In this document: piece after piece, positions 24,451 to 32,663 of the stretch
Position numbering within the stretch: position 1 is the first letter of the stretch
Layout of the letters: every line of letters starts with the position of its first letter
Position numbers and translations under genes: made by a program
NCBI RefSeq assembly: GCF_964273065.1
Contig: NZ_OZ186815.1
Coordinates: forward strand, 2,914,001-2,978,000
Length of the DNA: 64,000 bases
Direction of reading: 5' to 3'
From: Nocardiopsis dassonvillei_B
GTDB lineage: Bacteria > Actinomycetota > Actinomycetes > Streptosporangiales > Streptosporangiaceae
Notes under the pieces: generated by a model
What the model was told of the DNA's origin: nothing
The model's input: only the letters and a program-made list of their open reading frames with translations
Database searches by the model: none

Positions 24451-24966
24451 ATGAGCGTCACACAGGTCGTGAGGGACAGCACGGTCGTCGAACACGCCAA
24501 GGTCGCGGCGCAGCAGAAGCGCCGGATGTTCATCATCCAGCTGGAGATCAACGCGTACGACGAGCCCTCCAGCAAGCTGCGCCCGGGCCTGACCCGCATC
24601 CTGGAGGGGATCGAGGAGGCCGGCTGGCGGCTGGACCTGATCACCCCGGGAGAGGACGGCGAGAAGGACAAGCCGACCCGCATGTTCATCTTCCGGCCGG
24701 ACCCGGACGCCAAGAAGAAGGACGGCTCGGAGAAGCAGGAGGCGCAGCAGCCGGAGCACTCCGGCCAGCAGCAGGCCTACCCGCACCCGACCGGCGCCCA
24801 GCAGGACCCGTACGCGGGTTACGGACAGCAGCCCGGCTACGGACAGCAGCAGTACCCGGGGTACGAGCAGCAGCAGTACCCGGGTTACGGGCAGCAGCCG
24901 GGGTACGGACAGCAGCCCGGCTACGGACAGCAGTACCCGGGGTACGGGCAGCAGCAGGGCTGGTGA
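24451..24966 (+). CDS. Conserved domain with Gln/Tyr/Gly-rich repeat tail
   Basis: A 171-residue cytosolic protein. Residues ~1-85 form a small folded domain (MFIIQLEINAYD, ILEGIEEAGWRLDLITP, TRMFIFRP), loosely like DUF4177 proteins, though I do not claim the family. Residues ~90-171 are low-complexity: repeats of GYGQQ, PGYGQQ and QQYPGY with no charge, like prion-like or phase-separating tails. ATG 24451 stands six bases after a TACGGT -10-like element (24440-24445), so the transcript may be leaderless. A strong terminator follows. Confidence 0.8.
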   Translation: MSVTQVVRDSTVVEHAKVAAQQKRRMFIIQLEINAYDEPSSKLRPGLTRILEGIEEAGWRLDLITPGEDGEKDKPTRMFIFRPDPDAKKKDGSEKQEAQQPEHSGQQQAYPHPTGAQQDPYAGYGQQPGYGQQQYPGYEQQQYPGYGQQPGYGQQPGYGQQYPGYGQQQGW

Positions 24967-24988
24967 CCCCCGCCCCCGGTGGGGGCGT

Positions 24989-25029
24989 ACGAAGGGGCCC
25001 GTGCGGTTGAGCCGCACGGGCCCCTTCGT
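24989..25029 (+). terminator. Terminator of the GYGQQ-repeat gene
   Basis: An 18-bp perfect stem (24989-25006 with 25012-25029), loop TTGAG, then GTTCC. One of the strongest hairpins in the window. Confidence 0.82.
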
Positions 25030-25270
25030 GTTCCGCTCGGGGACGCGCGGCGCGTGTCCGGGGGTGCGCGGAGGGCTCGAACCTCTCGGTTTCGTAACGC
25101 GGACGGGGGCCGAGCCTCTGACATGTCCTGCATGTCCGACAGGAACCCGAAGAAAACTCGAAGAAACTCTGGATTCTTCCCGCGAAGTACTCCTAGCATG
25201 CGAGTGGCTACGCTAAGTTATTTCCGGCGGCTACAGCCACCCCGTTATGAGCTTCCGAAAGGTATCCACG

Positions 25271-25483
25271 ATGACCCGTATCGCCAAGATCTCCGGTCTC
25301 GTCCTCGCCACCGGCCTCGCCTTCGGCGCGATGACCGGCACCGCCGCGGCCGACAACAACGCCAACGTCCAGAACCTCACCATCCCGGTGTGCGTGGACG
25401 TTCTCCAGGCCGCGGGCTTCACCGCCGACGGCTGCAACGTCGTCAGCTGGGACTCCACCTCCGGCATCGTCGCCGCCGACTAG
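25271..25483 (+). CDS. 70-residue secreted two-cysteine peptide A
   Basis: Signal peptide MTRIAKISG to TGTAAA, then a mature peptide of ~43 residues, DNNANVQNLTIPVC to GIVAAD, with cysteines at 41 and 55. ATG 25271 has AAAGG eight bases upstream; an ATG 24 bases earlier is less likely. It is the first of two duplicated genes, 82 bp apart. The pattern N-x-Q-N-x-x-(I/V)-P-(V/I)-C ... DGCN echoes the four-gene array at 16588-17703. Function unknown; a surface or hyphal-coat role is speculative. Confidence 0.75.
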   Translation: MTRIAKISGLVLATGLAFGAMTGTAAADNNANVQNLTIPVCVDVLQAAGFTADGCNVVSWDSTSGIVAAD

Positions 25484-25564
25484 GCAGCCCCAGCGGCCGC
25501 CTCCCGGGACCCGCGGTCCCACCGTGTACGACCTTCACACAGGCAACCGAAAAGGAACCACATC

Positions 25565-25777
25565 ATGAAGCGCTTCGCCTCCGTCTCCGGCCTCATCCTC
25601 GCCACCGGCCTCGCCTTCGGCGCGATGACCGGCACCGCCGCGGCCGACAACAACGCCGACATCCAGAACGTCACCGTGCCGATCTGCGCCGACGTCATCA
25701 GCTTCTCCCTGGTGAGCTCCGACGGCTGCAACGTGATCTCCAACAAGTCCACCTCCGGCATCGTGGCCCTGGACTAG
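25565..25777 (+). CDS. 70-residue secreted two-cysteine peptide B
   Basis: Exact length match to the preceding peptide: signal peptide MKRFASVSG to TGTAAA, then DNNADIQNVTVPIC, SSDGCN and STSGIVALD, cysteines again at 41 and 55. The signal-peptide DNA shares an identical run of about 60 bases with peptide A, so the duplication is recent, while the mature middle has diverged (VISFSLVS against VLQAAGFT). The two could be co-transcribed. Confidence 0.75.
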   Translation: MKRFASVSGLILATGLAFGAMTGTAAADNNADIQNVTVPICADVISFSLVSSDGCNVISNKSTSGIVALD

Positions 25778-25792
25778 TCACGGACCGGGGCC

Positions 25793-25826
25793 CGGGGGCG
25801 GGGACGAACCGTATCCCCCGCCCCCG
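25793..25826 (+). terminator. Terminator after the peptide pair
   Basis: An 11-bp GC stem (25793-25803 with 25816-25826) with a 12-base loop, 16 bases after the second peptide's stop. Confidence 0.65.
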
Positions 25827-25938
25827 CAGACCCCGGACCTCTGAGCAACACCCCGTACGGCGCGGCCCGGCCTGCACCCGGCCTGCGCCGTTGGTGTGTC
25901 CGGAGCAGGGCGCCCCGATCTCCCGCCGGGGCGCCGGC

Positions 25939-26475
25939 TCAGGAGCCGCAGACCGGGAGCGGGAGCGCCTCCGCCCCGTCCGTGCGCAGCCGGGCGTGGG
26001 TGCCCGTGTCGAAGCGCTCGCGCCCGTAGCGCAGCTTCCGCCGCTCGGTCCCCTCCGGCCGGAACCCCGACCGCAGCGCCACCAGGCACGACGCCGGATT
26101 GTTCAGCCGGTGGCCCAGCTCCAACCGGAACAGGTCGGTCTCCGCGAAGGCGTACTCGGCGACCAGGCGCGCGGCCGCCGTTGCCGCTCCGCGCCCCCGG
26201 GCCTCGGAGTGCACCCAGTACGACACCCAGCCCAGGTCGTGGGCGCGGCTGGTCACCGACACCTGCACGTGCCCCAGCGCGACCCCCGTCCCGTCGGTGA
26301 CGGCGAACCCGAACGCCTCGCCGGTCTCAGCCGCCCTGCGCTGCCGCTCGATCCACGCCAGCGCCGCGTCCCGCGTGTCGGGGACCTCGGTGGACTGCCA
26401 CGCGAGCTCGGGTTCGGCGAAGGCCGACAGCAGGCGTTCGGCGTCGCCCGGCTCCCAGGACCGCAATCGGTACAT
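25939..26475 (-). CDS. GNAT family N-acetyltransferase
   Basis: A 178-residue RimJ/RimL-like acetyltransferase. The start MYRLRSWEPGDAERLL is set by ATG 26475 after GAGGAG. The acetyl-CoA loop is seen as SEARGRGAATAAARL, followed by RLELGHRLNNPASCLVALRSGF, typical of the family. It acetylates an amine, possibly a protein N terminus or small molecule; the substrate cannot be inferred. It diverges from the ECF41 sigma gene, and the ECF41 promoter lies in the shared 109-bp gap. Confidence 0.87.
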   Translation of the reverse strand: MYRLRSWEPGDAERLLSAFAEPELAWQSTEVPDTRDAALAWIERQRRAAETGEAFGFAVTDGTGVALGHVQVSVTSRAHDLGWVSYWVHSEARGRGAATAAARLVAEYAFAETDLFRLELGHRLNNPASCLVALRSGFRPEGTERRKLRYGRERFDTGTHARLRTDGAEALPLPVCGS

Positions 26476-26547
26476 CGGTTCCACTCCTCGTTCCGTTCCG
26501 TGGCCCCCGCGGAGGGCGGGCCCCCACGGAACCACCCCCGCCGCGGT

Positions 26548-26575
26548 TGTCACACCCCGGGGTACGTGGTACGTC
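26548..26575 (+). promoter_or_regulatory. ECF41-type autoregulatory promoter
   Basis: TGTCACA (26548-26554) and CGTC (26572-26575) are separated by 17 bases. These are the published -35 and -10 motifs of ECF41 sigma targets. The -10 ends nine bases before ATG 26585, so the sigma mRNA is probably leaderless. Confidence 0.78.
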
Positions 26576-26584
26576 TGCAATGAC

Positions 26585-27499
26585 ATGACGACCGATGCCT
26601 CCGACGCCGCCGGTGTCTTCGAAGCCCACCGCCCGGTGCTGACCGGGGTCGCCTACCGGATCCTCGGGACCGCCTCCGACGCCGAGGACGTGGTCCAGGA
26701 GGCGTGGCCGCGCTGGTCCGGCGCCGACCGCTCGGGGGTCGACGACCCGCGCGCCTACCTCGTCACCATCGTCTCCCGGCTGGCCATCGACCGGCTTCGC
26801 AGCGCCCGCGCCCGACGAGAGTCCTACGTGGGCGAATGGCTGCCCGAACCGGTGAGCGACCTGCCCGACGGCGCCGACCGGGCCGAGCTGGCCGACACGG
26901 TGGAGTTCGCCCTGCTGGTGGTGCTGGAGACGCTCAGCCCGCTGGAGCGTGCGGTGTTCGTTCTCCGCGAGGCCTTCCAGATGCCGTACGCGGAGATCGC
27001 CGGGATCATCGGGCGCAGCGAGGCCGCCACCCGGCAGCTGTCCCGGCGGGCCCGCGACCACGTGCGCGAGCGCCGCCCCCGGTTCGAGGCGGACCGGTCG
27101 GCGCGGCGGCGCATGACCGAGCGCTTCCTCCGGGCCTGCCTCGAGGGCGACCTGGACGGGCTCAAGGGCATGCTCGCCGAGGACGCCACCCTGGTCGGTG
27201 ACGGCGGGGGCAAGGCCAGGGCGCCGCTGCGGGTGCTGCTGGGCCGGGACAAGGTCGGCCGGTTCCTGCTGTCGATGCCGAACAGCTTCCACAAGTTCCT
27301 GGCATCGATCGGTCTGGAGACCGAGGAGATCCGGGTGGAGGTCGGCGAGGTCAACGGGGTCCCGGCCCTGATCGCCGTCGCCGCGGGCCGGGTGGTCACC
27401 GCGGTGGTCCTCGACGTGGACGGCGACCGCGTCCGGCACGTGTACATCGTGGCCAACCCCGACAAGATGTCACACCTGCGGACGCCCGAACCGTCCTAG
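26585..27499 (+). CDS. sigJ: ECF41-family RNA polymerase sigma factor (SigJ-like)
   Basis: A 304-residue ECF sigma with a C-terminal SnoaL-like extension. Region 2 begins FEAHRPVLTGVAYRILGTASDAEDVVQEAW; region 4 contains LSPLERAVFVLREAF and MPYAEIAGIIGRSEAATRQ. The ECF41 marks are all visible: WLPEP in the linker, DGGGK in the extension, and NPDKM near the C terminus (NPDKL in most). In this group the extension acts as a built-in regulator in place of an anti-sigma factor. The oxidoreductase five bases downstream is the usual ECF41 partner type. Start ATG 26585. Confidence 0.93.
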   Translation: MTTDASDAAGVFEAHRPVLTGVAYRILGTASDAEDVVQEAWPRWSGADRSGVDDPRAYLVTIVSRLAIDRLRSARARRESYVGEWLPEPVSDLPDGADRAELADTVEFALLVVLETLSPLERAVFVLREAFQMPYAEIAGIIGRSEAATRQLSRRARDHVRERRPRFEADRSARRRMTERFLRACLEGDLDGLKGMLAEDATLVGDGGGKARAPLRVLLGRDKVGRFLLSMPNSFHKFLASIGLETEEIRVEVGEVNGVPALIAVAAGRVVTAVVLDVDGDRVRHVYIVANPDKMSHLRTPEPS

Positions 27500-27504
27500 G
27501 GGTC

Positions 27505-28671
27505 ATGGAACTCACCGTTGTGGGCGGTGGCCTCGCCGGTCTGACCGCGGCCATCGCCGGCGCCGAGAACGGCGCCACCGTGACCCTGTTCGAAGCCCAC
27601 TCCGCGCCGGGCGGGCGGGCCCGGGCGACCGATCCGCCGTACGTGGCCAACGAGGGTCCGCACGTGCTGTACGGCGACGGGTCCGCCGCCCGGTGGCTGC
27701 TCGACCGGGACCTGGTCCCGGCCCACCACCGGTTCCCGCTGTCGGCGCTCCACCAGGCGCGGATCCGCGACGGCGGCCGGCTCAGGTCGGCCCTGTCCCC
27801 CGCCCTGCTCCGGGCGGCCGCGCGCCGGGGGCTGCGCGCCCCGCACGACCGCGACTTCGGTTCGTGGGCGCGGGAGCACCTGGGTGAGAGGTCCGCCCGG
27901 GTGGCCGCGAACTACATGGGGGTGGCGCTGTTCGACCACGACCCGTCGCGGCTGTCGGCGGAGTTCGTGTGGGAGAGGTTCCAGCGGGTGCTGTCGCCGC
28001 GGCGGCCGTCACCGCTGTACATCGTCGGCGGGTGGACGGCCCTGGTCGGGCGGATGGTCCGTCGGGCCCGGGAGATGGGGGTGCGGATCGAGACGGGCTC
28101 GCGGGTGGACGCGCTGCCCGGGGACCGGCCGGTGATCGTGGCGACCTCCCTGGCTTCGGCCCGCGCCCTGCTCGGCGACCCGTCGCTGGAGTGGGAGAGC
28201 GGGCACGCGCTGCTGGTGGACCTGGGGCTGCGCCGGGGGCGGGACCCGTTCGTGGTGTTCGACGCCGACGAGTGCGGGTTCGTGGAGCGGTACACGCGGG
28301 TGGACCGCACGCTCGCCCCGGCGGGCGAGGAGCTGGTGCAGGCGCAGATCCCGGTGCGGCCCGGGGAGTCGAGGGCGGCGGTGACCGAGCGGCTGGAGCG
28401 GCTGCTGGACGTGTCGCTGCCGGGCTGGCGGGACCGGGTGACCTGGCGCCGCGACCAGGTCGCCAGGGGGCGGACCGGGGCCCTGGACCTGCCGGGGACC
28501 ACCTGGCGGGACCGCCCGGCGGTCGACCGGGGAGAGGGTGTGTACCTGGCGGGCGACTCGGTGGCCGCGCCGGGCCTGCTCGGCGAGGTGGCGGTGGCCG
28601 CTGCGGTGCGCGCCGCCGCGGCGGCCACCGGGACGGCGAGGGCGTCCGCGCGCGTACGCCGCCCCGCCTGA
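27505..28671 (+). CDS. FAD-dependent oxidoreductase, ECF41 partner
   Basis: A 388-residue flavoprotein of the amine oxidase/phytoene desaturase fold. The FAD-binding Rossmann start is LTVVGGGLAGLTAAIAG with FEAHSAPGGRARA; the C-terminal FAD segment is VYLAGDSVAAPGLLGEVA. Relatives oxidise amines or desaturate isoprenoids; this protein is shorter than phytoene desaturases. Only five bases separate it from the ECF41 sigma gene, so the two form an operon under the ECF41 promoter. ECF41 clusters typically carry an oxidoreductase, epimerase or carboxymuconolactone decarboxylase. Confidence 0.87.
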   Translation: MELTVVGGGLAGLTAAIAGAENGATVTLFEAHSAPGGRARATDPPYVANEGPHVLYGDGSAARWLLDRDLVPAHHRFPLSALHQARIRDGGRLRSALSPALLRAAARRGLRAPHDRDFGSWAREHLGERSARVAANYMGVALFDHDPSRLSAEFVWERFQRVLSPRRPSPLYIVGGWTALVGRMVRRAREMGVRIETGSRVDALPGDRPVIVATSLASARALLGDPSLEWESGHALLVDLGLRRGRDPFVVFDADECGFVERYTRVDRTLAPAGEELVQAQIPVRPGESRAAVTERLERLLDVSLPGWRDRVTWRRDQVARGRTGALDLPGTTWRDRPAVDRGEGVYLAGDSVAAPGLLGEVAVAAAVRAAAAATGTARASARVRRPA

Positions 28672-28972
28672 CCGGCCGTCCGCGGGCCGCGGCGGGCGGG
28701 CGGCGGGGGAGGCCGTGTGCGGTCCGCGGAAGCCCCGCCGGTGCGGTCCGATCCGGAGATCGGTCGTACCCCCGGTCCCTTACCCGATGGCCTCACCGGG
28801 GCCGGGGAGGCTCCCTCCGCCCGGAGGCGCAGGGAACGCGTCGTGGAAGGCGGCGCCGGCCGCGGCGTCGTCGGCCCGGCCGGCCGGGTGGTCCGGCGCC
28901 CTCCGGGGGCGGCATCCGCCGCCGGCCTCCCGGGATCTGCCGGGGCCGGACGGAGCGGCCGGGGCCTGGGGC
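28672..28972. other. Convergent intergenic spacer
   Basis: These 301 bp separate the flavoprotein gene from the convergent response regulator gene. They are GC-rich throughout; I see no gene, clear hairpin or operator. Confidence 0.4.
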
Positions 28973-29656
28973 TCAGGCGACCCAGCGGTAGCGGTGCTCG
29001 GGACGGCCGGCCGAGCCGTAGCGCATGCGCAGCTCGGCGCGGCCGTCGGCGCAGAGGTGTTCGAGGTAGCGGCGGGCGGTCACCCGGGAGACACCCGAGC
29101 GCTCGGCGACGTCGGAGGCGGACAGGTCGCCTTCGGCGTCGCGCAGCACCCCCGCGACGAGGTCGGCGGTGGCGGCGGTCAGCCCCTTGGGCAGGGATCG
29201 GCCGCCGGGCGGGCGCAGCAGGCCGAACAGCCGGTCCACGTCCTGCTGGGTGGCCTCGCCCCCGGTGTCCATCTGGCGGTGGGCCACGGCGTAGCGTTCG
29301 AGCTGGTCGCGCAGGGCGCTCAGCGGGAACGGCTTGATGAGGTAGTGCACCGCTCCCCCGTGCAGGGCGTCGCGGACCTGGGCGATGTCGCGCACCGCCG
29401 TGATCATGAGGAAGTCGGTGCGGCGGGCCTCGTCGGCGGCGGCGGCGCGCAGGGTCCGCATCACCTCGATCCCCGAAGCGTCCGGCAGGTGCAGGTCGAG
29501 CAGCACCAGGTCCGGCCGGTGGCCGCGGATCTGGGCGAGCGCCGTCGCGGCCGTGTGCGCCACCCCGACGACGGTGAACCCGGGCAGCGACTCCACCAGC
29601 TCCTGGTGGTTGCGGGCCACCCGGACGTCGTCGTCGACGACCAGGACGCGGATCAC
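28973..29656 (-). CDS. Response regulator, CitB/DcuR family
   Basis: A 227-residue regulator. The receiver has acidic residues in VLVVDDD, phospho-acceptor D54 in LLDLHLPD, T86 and K108 (LIKPF). The C-terminal half has a winged/helix-turn-helix DNA-binding domain (SASDVAERSGVSRVTARRYLEHL). This is the CitB/DcuR/DctR type that answers to carboxylate sensors. GTG 29656 overlaps the kinase stop as GTGA, so the two are coupled. The likely target is the tctCBA operon diverging from the kinase. Confidence 0.93.
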   Translation of the reverse strand: MIRVLVVDDDVRVARNHQELVESLPGFTVVGVAHTAATALAQIRGHRPDLVLLDLHLPDASGIEVMRTLRAAAADEARRTDFLMITAVRDIAQVRDALHGGAVHYLIKPFPLSALRDQLERYAVAHRQMDTGGEATQQDVDRLFGLLRPPGGRSLPKGLTAATADLVAGVLRDAEGDLSASDVAERSGVSRVTARRYLEHLCADGRAELRMRYGSAGRPEHRYRWVA

Positions 29657-31437
29657 CGGGCCTCCCCCTCGGTCCCGGCGCCCGTCCGGTCGGCGGCGGC
29701 CCCGGCGCGGCCGTCCCCGGCGGGCAGGTAGGCGGTGAACACCGCGCCCTCGTCGCGGTCGGGCTCCTCCGTCTCCACACTCCCCCCTCGGGCCTCGCAC
29801 ACCTGCTTGACCAGGGCCAGGCCCAGCCCGCGCCCGCCCGTGTCCCGGGACGCCTTGGTGGTGAACCCGAGCCGGAAGATCTCCTCGGCGATCCCGTCGG
29901 CGACCCCGTGCCCGGAGTCCGTCACCCGGATCTCCAGCAGGTCGTGCGGCGGTCCGTCCTCCCCCGCCCGGTGCAGGCGCACCATCAGCTCCACCCATCC
30001 CCGGCCGTCGCCCGCGACGGCGTCCAGCGCGTTGTCCACCAGGTTCCCCAGCACCAGCAGGGCGTCCGCCCGCAGCCCCTTGTCCAGGGCTGGCACCTCC
30101 GTCATCGGGGAGATGCGCAGGTCCACGCCGATCTCGGCGGCCTGCGCCGACTTGGCGATCACCAGGGCGGCCGCCGCCGGGTCGGCCACGTGCTCGGCGA
30201 TCCCGGCGCTGGTGCGGGTGTGCGCCGCCGAGAGGTCCGCCAGGTAGGCGCGGGCCTCCTCGTGGGCGCCCAGGTCGAGCAGTCCGGCCAGGGTGTGCAT
30301 CCGGTTCGCGAACTCGTGGGTCTGGGCCCGCAGCCCCCGGGTGACGGTGCGGGCGCCGTCGAGCTCGCCGGTGAGCCGGTCCAGTTCGGTGCGGTCCCGG
30401 AAGGTCACGACCGCGCCGGTCTCCTCGCCCCGGATCCGGACCGTCCTGCGGTTGGCGACCAGGATTCGGTCCCCGGAGAGCAGGAGCAGGTCCCGGCCCC
30501 GGTCGGCCCCCGAGACGATGTCGCGGACCCGCTCCGAGGCGCCGAGTTCGTCCAGGGTACGCCCCTCGGCGTCGTCGGGGAGCCCCAGCATCGCGCGGGC
30601 CGGGGGGTTGGCGAGGACGAGCCGGCCCTCGGCGTCGACGGCCAGCACTCCCTCGCGGACCGCGTACAGCAGGGCCTCCCGGCTCTCCAGCAGGGCGGTG
30701 ATGTCGGCCGGCTCCAACCCGTGGGTCTTGGTCCTGACCTGGCGGGACAGCAGCCAGGAGCCGGCCACTCCCAGGCCCAGGACCACCGCGACAGTGCCCA
30801 GCACGGCGGGGACGGCGGCGCGCGCGTCGGTGGCGGCGTCGGAGGTGAGGATGCCCAGCGAGACGTAGGCGACGACCTCGCCGCGGGCGTCGCCGCCGTT
30901 GACCGAGCCGCCGCCGGAGAACACCGGGATCTTGGCCCGGACGGTGCGACCCTGGGTTCCGGTCTCCACCCCCGTCCACTCCTCGCCCCGTGCCGCCGGG
31001 CCGGGCGGGGTGGACACGGTCCCCCCTATGAGGTCTTTGTCGGGGTGGCTGTAGCGGATGCCCTCGGGAGAGGCGATGACCAGGTACTCCACGCCGGTGG
31101 CGGCACCGATCCGGTCGGCCAGCGGGTCGAGTTCGGCGGCCGGGTCGGGGCCCTGGACCCCGTCGACGACCTCCGGCATGACGGCGACGGCGCGGGCCAC
31201 GCTGAGGACGCGCTCGGTGTACTGGCGGTCGGTGTGCCGGTCGAGCTGGACCACCCACAGGGAGCCGACGGCGACCAGCGCGGCGGCGAGCAGGAGCACG
31301 TACCCGACGAACAGCGACCCGGTCAGCGACAGGTGGGAGCGGGTGCGCGGGGCGGAGCCGCGCCGGGCGGCGCCGCCCGGCGCGGGCGGGTGCGGAGCGG
31401 GGGTGCGCGGAGACCGTCGAAGTGGGCGCGCGGTCAT
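29653..31437 (-). CDS. Sensor histidine kinase, CitA/DcuS family
   Basis: A 594-residue membrane kinase. A basic, proline-rich cytosolic N terminus of ~35 residues precedes TM1 (LFVGYVLLLAAALVAVGSLWVV). An extracytoplasmic PASc-type domain (QYTERVLSVARAVAVMPEVV, YLVIASPEGIRYSHP) ends at TM2 (VPAVLGTVAVVLGLGVAGSWLL). A cytosolic PAS follows, then the SpoOB-type phospho-acceptor THEFANRMHTLAGLL and a HATPase domain with DNALDAV and RGLGLALVKQVC. CitA/DcuS kinases sense citrate or C4-dicarboxylates, which fits the adjacent tricarboxylate transporter. Confidence 0.93.
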   Translation of the reverse strand: MTARPLRRSPRTPAPHPPAPGGAARRGSAPRTRSHLSLTGSLFVGYVLLLAAALVAVGSLWVVQLDRHTDRQYTERVLSVARAVAVMPEVVDGVQGPDPAAELDPLADRIGAATGVEYLVIASPEGIRYSHPDKDLIGGTVSTPPGPAARGEEWTGVETGTQGRTVRAKIPVFSGGGSVNGGDARGEVVAYVSLGILTSDAATDARAAVPAVLGTVAVVLGLGVAGSWLLSRQVRTKTHGLEPADITALLESREALLYAVREGVLAVDAEGRLVLANPPARAMLGLPDDAEGRTLDELGASERVRDIVSGADRGRDLLLLSGDRILVANRRTVRIRGEETGAVVTFRDRTELDRLTGELDGARTVTRGLRAQTHEFANRMHTLAGLLDLGAHEEARAYLADLSAAHTRTSAGIAEHVADPAAAALVIAKSAQAAEIGVDLRISPMTEVPALDKGLRADALLVLGNLVDNALDAVAGDGRGWVELMVRLHRAGEDGPPHDLLEIRVTDSGHGVADGIAEEIFRLGFTTKASRDTGGRGLGLALVKQVCEARGGSVETEEPDRDEGAVFTAYLPAGDGRAGAAADRTGAGTEGEAR

Positions 31438-31670
31438 GGCCGGGGCCTTCCGGGAGGGGATCGGTGCGGGTTCCTTGACGGACGCGGCGCCGGGCGGGTC
31501 GGTGAACGCCCAGGTGGGCGCCGTGTCCGTGAGCGTGCCACGAACAATACGACCAATATGACGCCAGTTTTAACAACACCATGACATGGGCGTGGGCCGG
31601 GTCACACTGTGACCCGGCTCTCCTCGTTCCCGCACGGCGAGGGGGCGAACGAGGTCGGAAGGAGACAGCG

Positions 31671-32663
31671 ATGCGCGAACGCGGCGTGCCGCTCCGTGTC
31701 GCGGGCGGGCTCTGCGCCCTCCTGCTGGTGGGGACCGCACTGTTCGACGTGCGACAGAGCTCGGCATCGGGCACCGGTGAACAGGAGAAACTCCTGCTCA
31801 TCGCACCGGCGGCGCCCGGTGGGGGGTGGGACTCCCTGGCCCGGGAGATGCAGAACGGCCTGCGCGTGGAGGAGCTGCGCTTCAACGTCGAGGTGCGCAA
31901 CGCGGAGGGCGCGGGCGGCACCATCGGCCTGGCGCAGATCGTCAACCGGAAGGGCCAGGACGACGTGCTCTCCATGACCGGGCTGGGCATGGTCGGCGCG
32001 GTGGAGACCACCGGGTCCCCCTACACGATGGGCGACGTCACGCCGATCTCCCGGCTGGCCTCGGAGTACCAGGTCGTGGTGGTGCCCTCGGACTCCCCCT
32101 ACGAGAACCTGGACGACCTCGCCCGGGACTGGTCCGAGAAGGAGACGACCCTGCCGGTGGCGGGCGGCTCGATGGGCGGCGTGGACCAGATCTTCGCGGG
32201 CCGGGTGGCCCGGTCCATGGACCTGTCCCCGGCGGAGATCAACTACCTGCCGTACTCGGGCGGCGGAGAGGTGCTGACCTCGCTGCTGTCGGGGACGGCG
32301 GCGGTCGGGTTCAGCAGCCTGAGCGACTTCGCCGACCAGGTCGCCCCCGGGGGGCCGCTGCGGGTCCTGGCGGTGTCCTCCCCCGAGCGGCTGGAGGGCC
32401 TGGACGCGCCGACGTTCCTGGAGCAGGGGTACGACGTGGAGATGTCGAACTGGCGCGGGGTCATCGCGCCTCCGGGGCTGGAGGAGGCCGAGGCCGACGC
32501 TCTGGAGGCGCTGGTGGCCGACCTGGTGGCGAGCCCGTCGTGGGCCGACACCCTGGAGCGCAACCGGTGGACGGACACCTACCAGGACCGCGCGGAGTTC
32601 ACCGCTTTCCTGGAGGAGGAGGTCGCCATGACGCAGCAGACCATCGAGGAGCTGGGGCTGTGA
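31671..32663 (+). CDS. tctC: Tricarboxylate transporter substrate-binding protein TctC
   Basis: A 330-residue extracytoplasmic solute receptor of the TTT/Bug family. A signal segment (VAGGLCALLLVGTALF) is followed by LLIAPAAPGGGWDSLAREMQ, the typical first beta strand and ligand loop, then NAEGAGGTIGLAQI and PVAGGSMGGVDQIF. It delivers citrate or another tricarboxylate to TctAB. ATG 31671 is preceded by GGAAGGAGA. The stop overlaps tctB by four bases. The 233-bp gap to the divergent kinase should hold the regulator's binding site. Confidence 0.92.
   Translation: MRERGVPLRVAGGLCALLLVGTALFDVRQSSASGTGEQEKLLLIAPAAPGGGWDSLAREMQNGLRVEELRFNVEVRNAEGAGGTIGLAQIVNRKGQDDVLSMTGLGMVGAVETTGSPYTMGDVTPISRLASEYQVVVVPSDSPYENLDDLARDWSEKETTLPVAGGSMGGVDQIFAGRVARSMDLSPAEINYLPYSGGGEVLTSLLSGTAAVGFSSLSDFADQVAPGGPLRVLAVSSPERLEGLDAPTFLEQGYDVEMSNWRGVIAPPGLEEAEADALEALVADLVASPSWADTLERNRWTDTYQDRAEFTAFLEEEVAMTQQTIEELGL

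Noticed and set aside
24826..24966. DNA tandem repeats as a CRISPR or intergenic repeat
   Set aside because: They encode the GYGQQ-type tail in frame and end with the gene's stop codon.
29656..32011. A 1,012-residue frame fusing the response regulator with upstream sequence
   Set aside because: The upstream part is a shadow of the kinase gene; the regulator starts at GTG 29656, coupled to the kinase stop.
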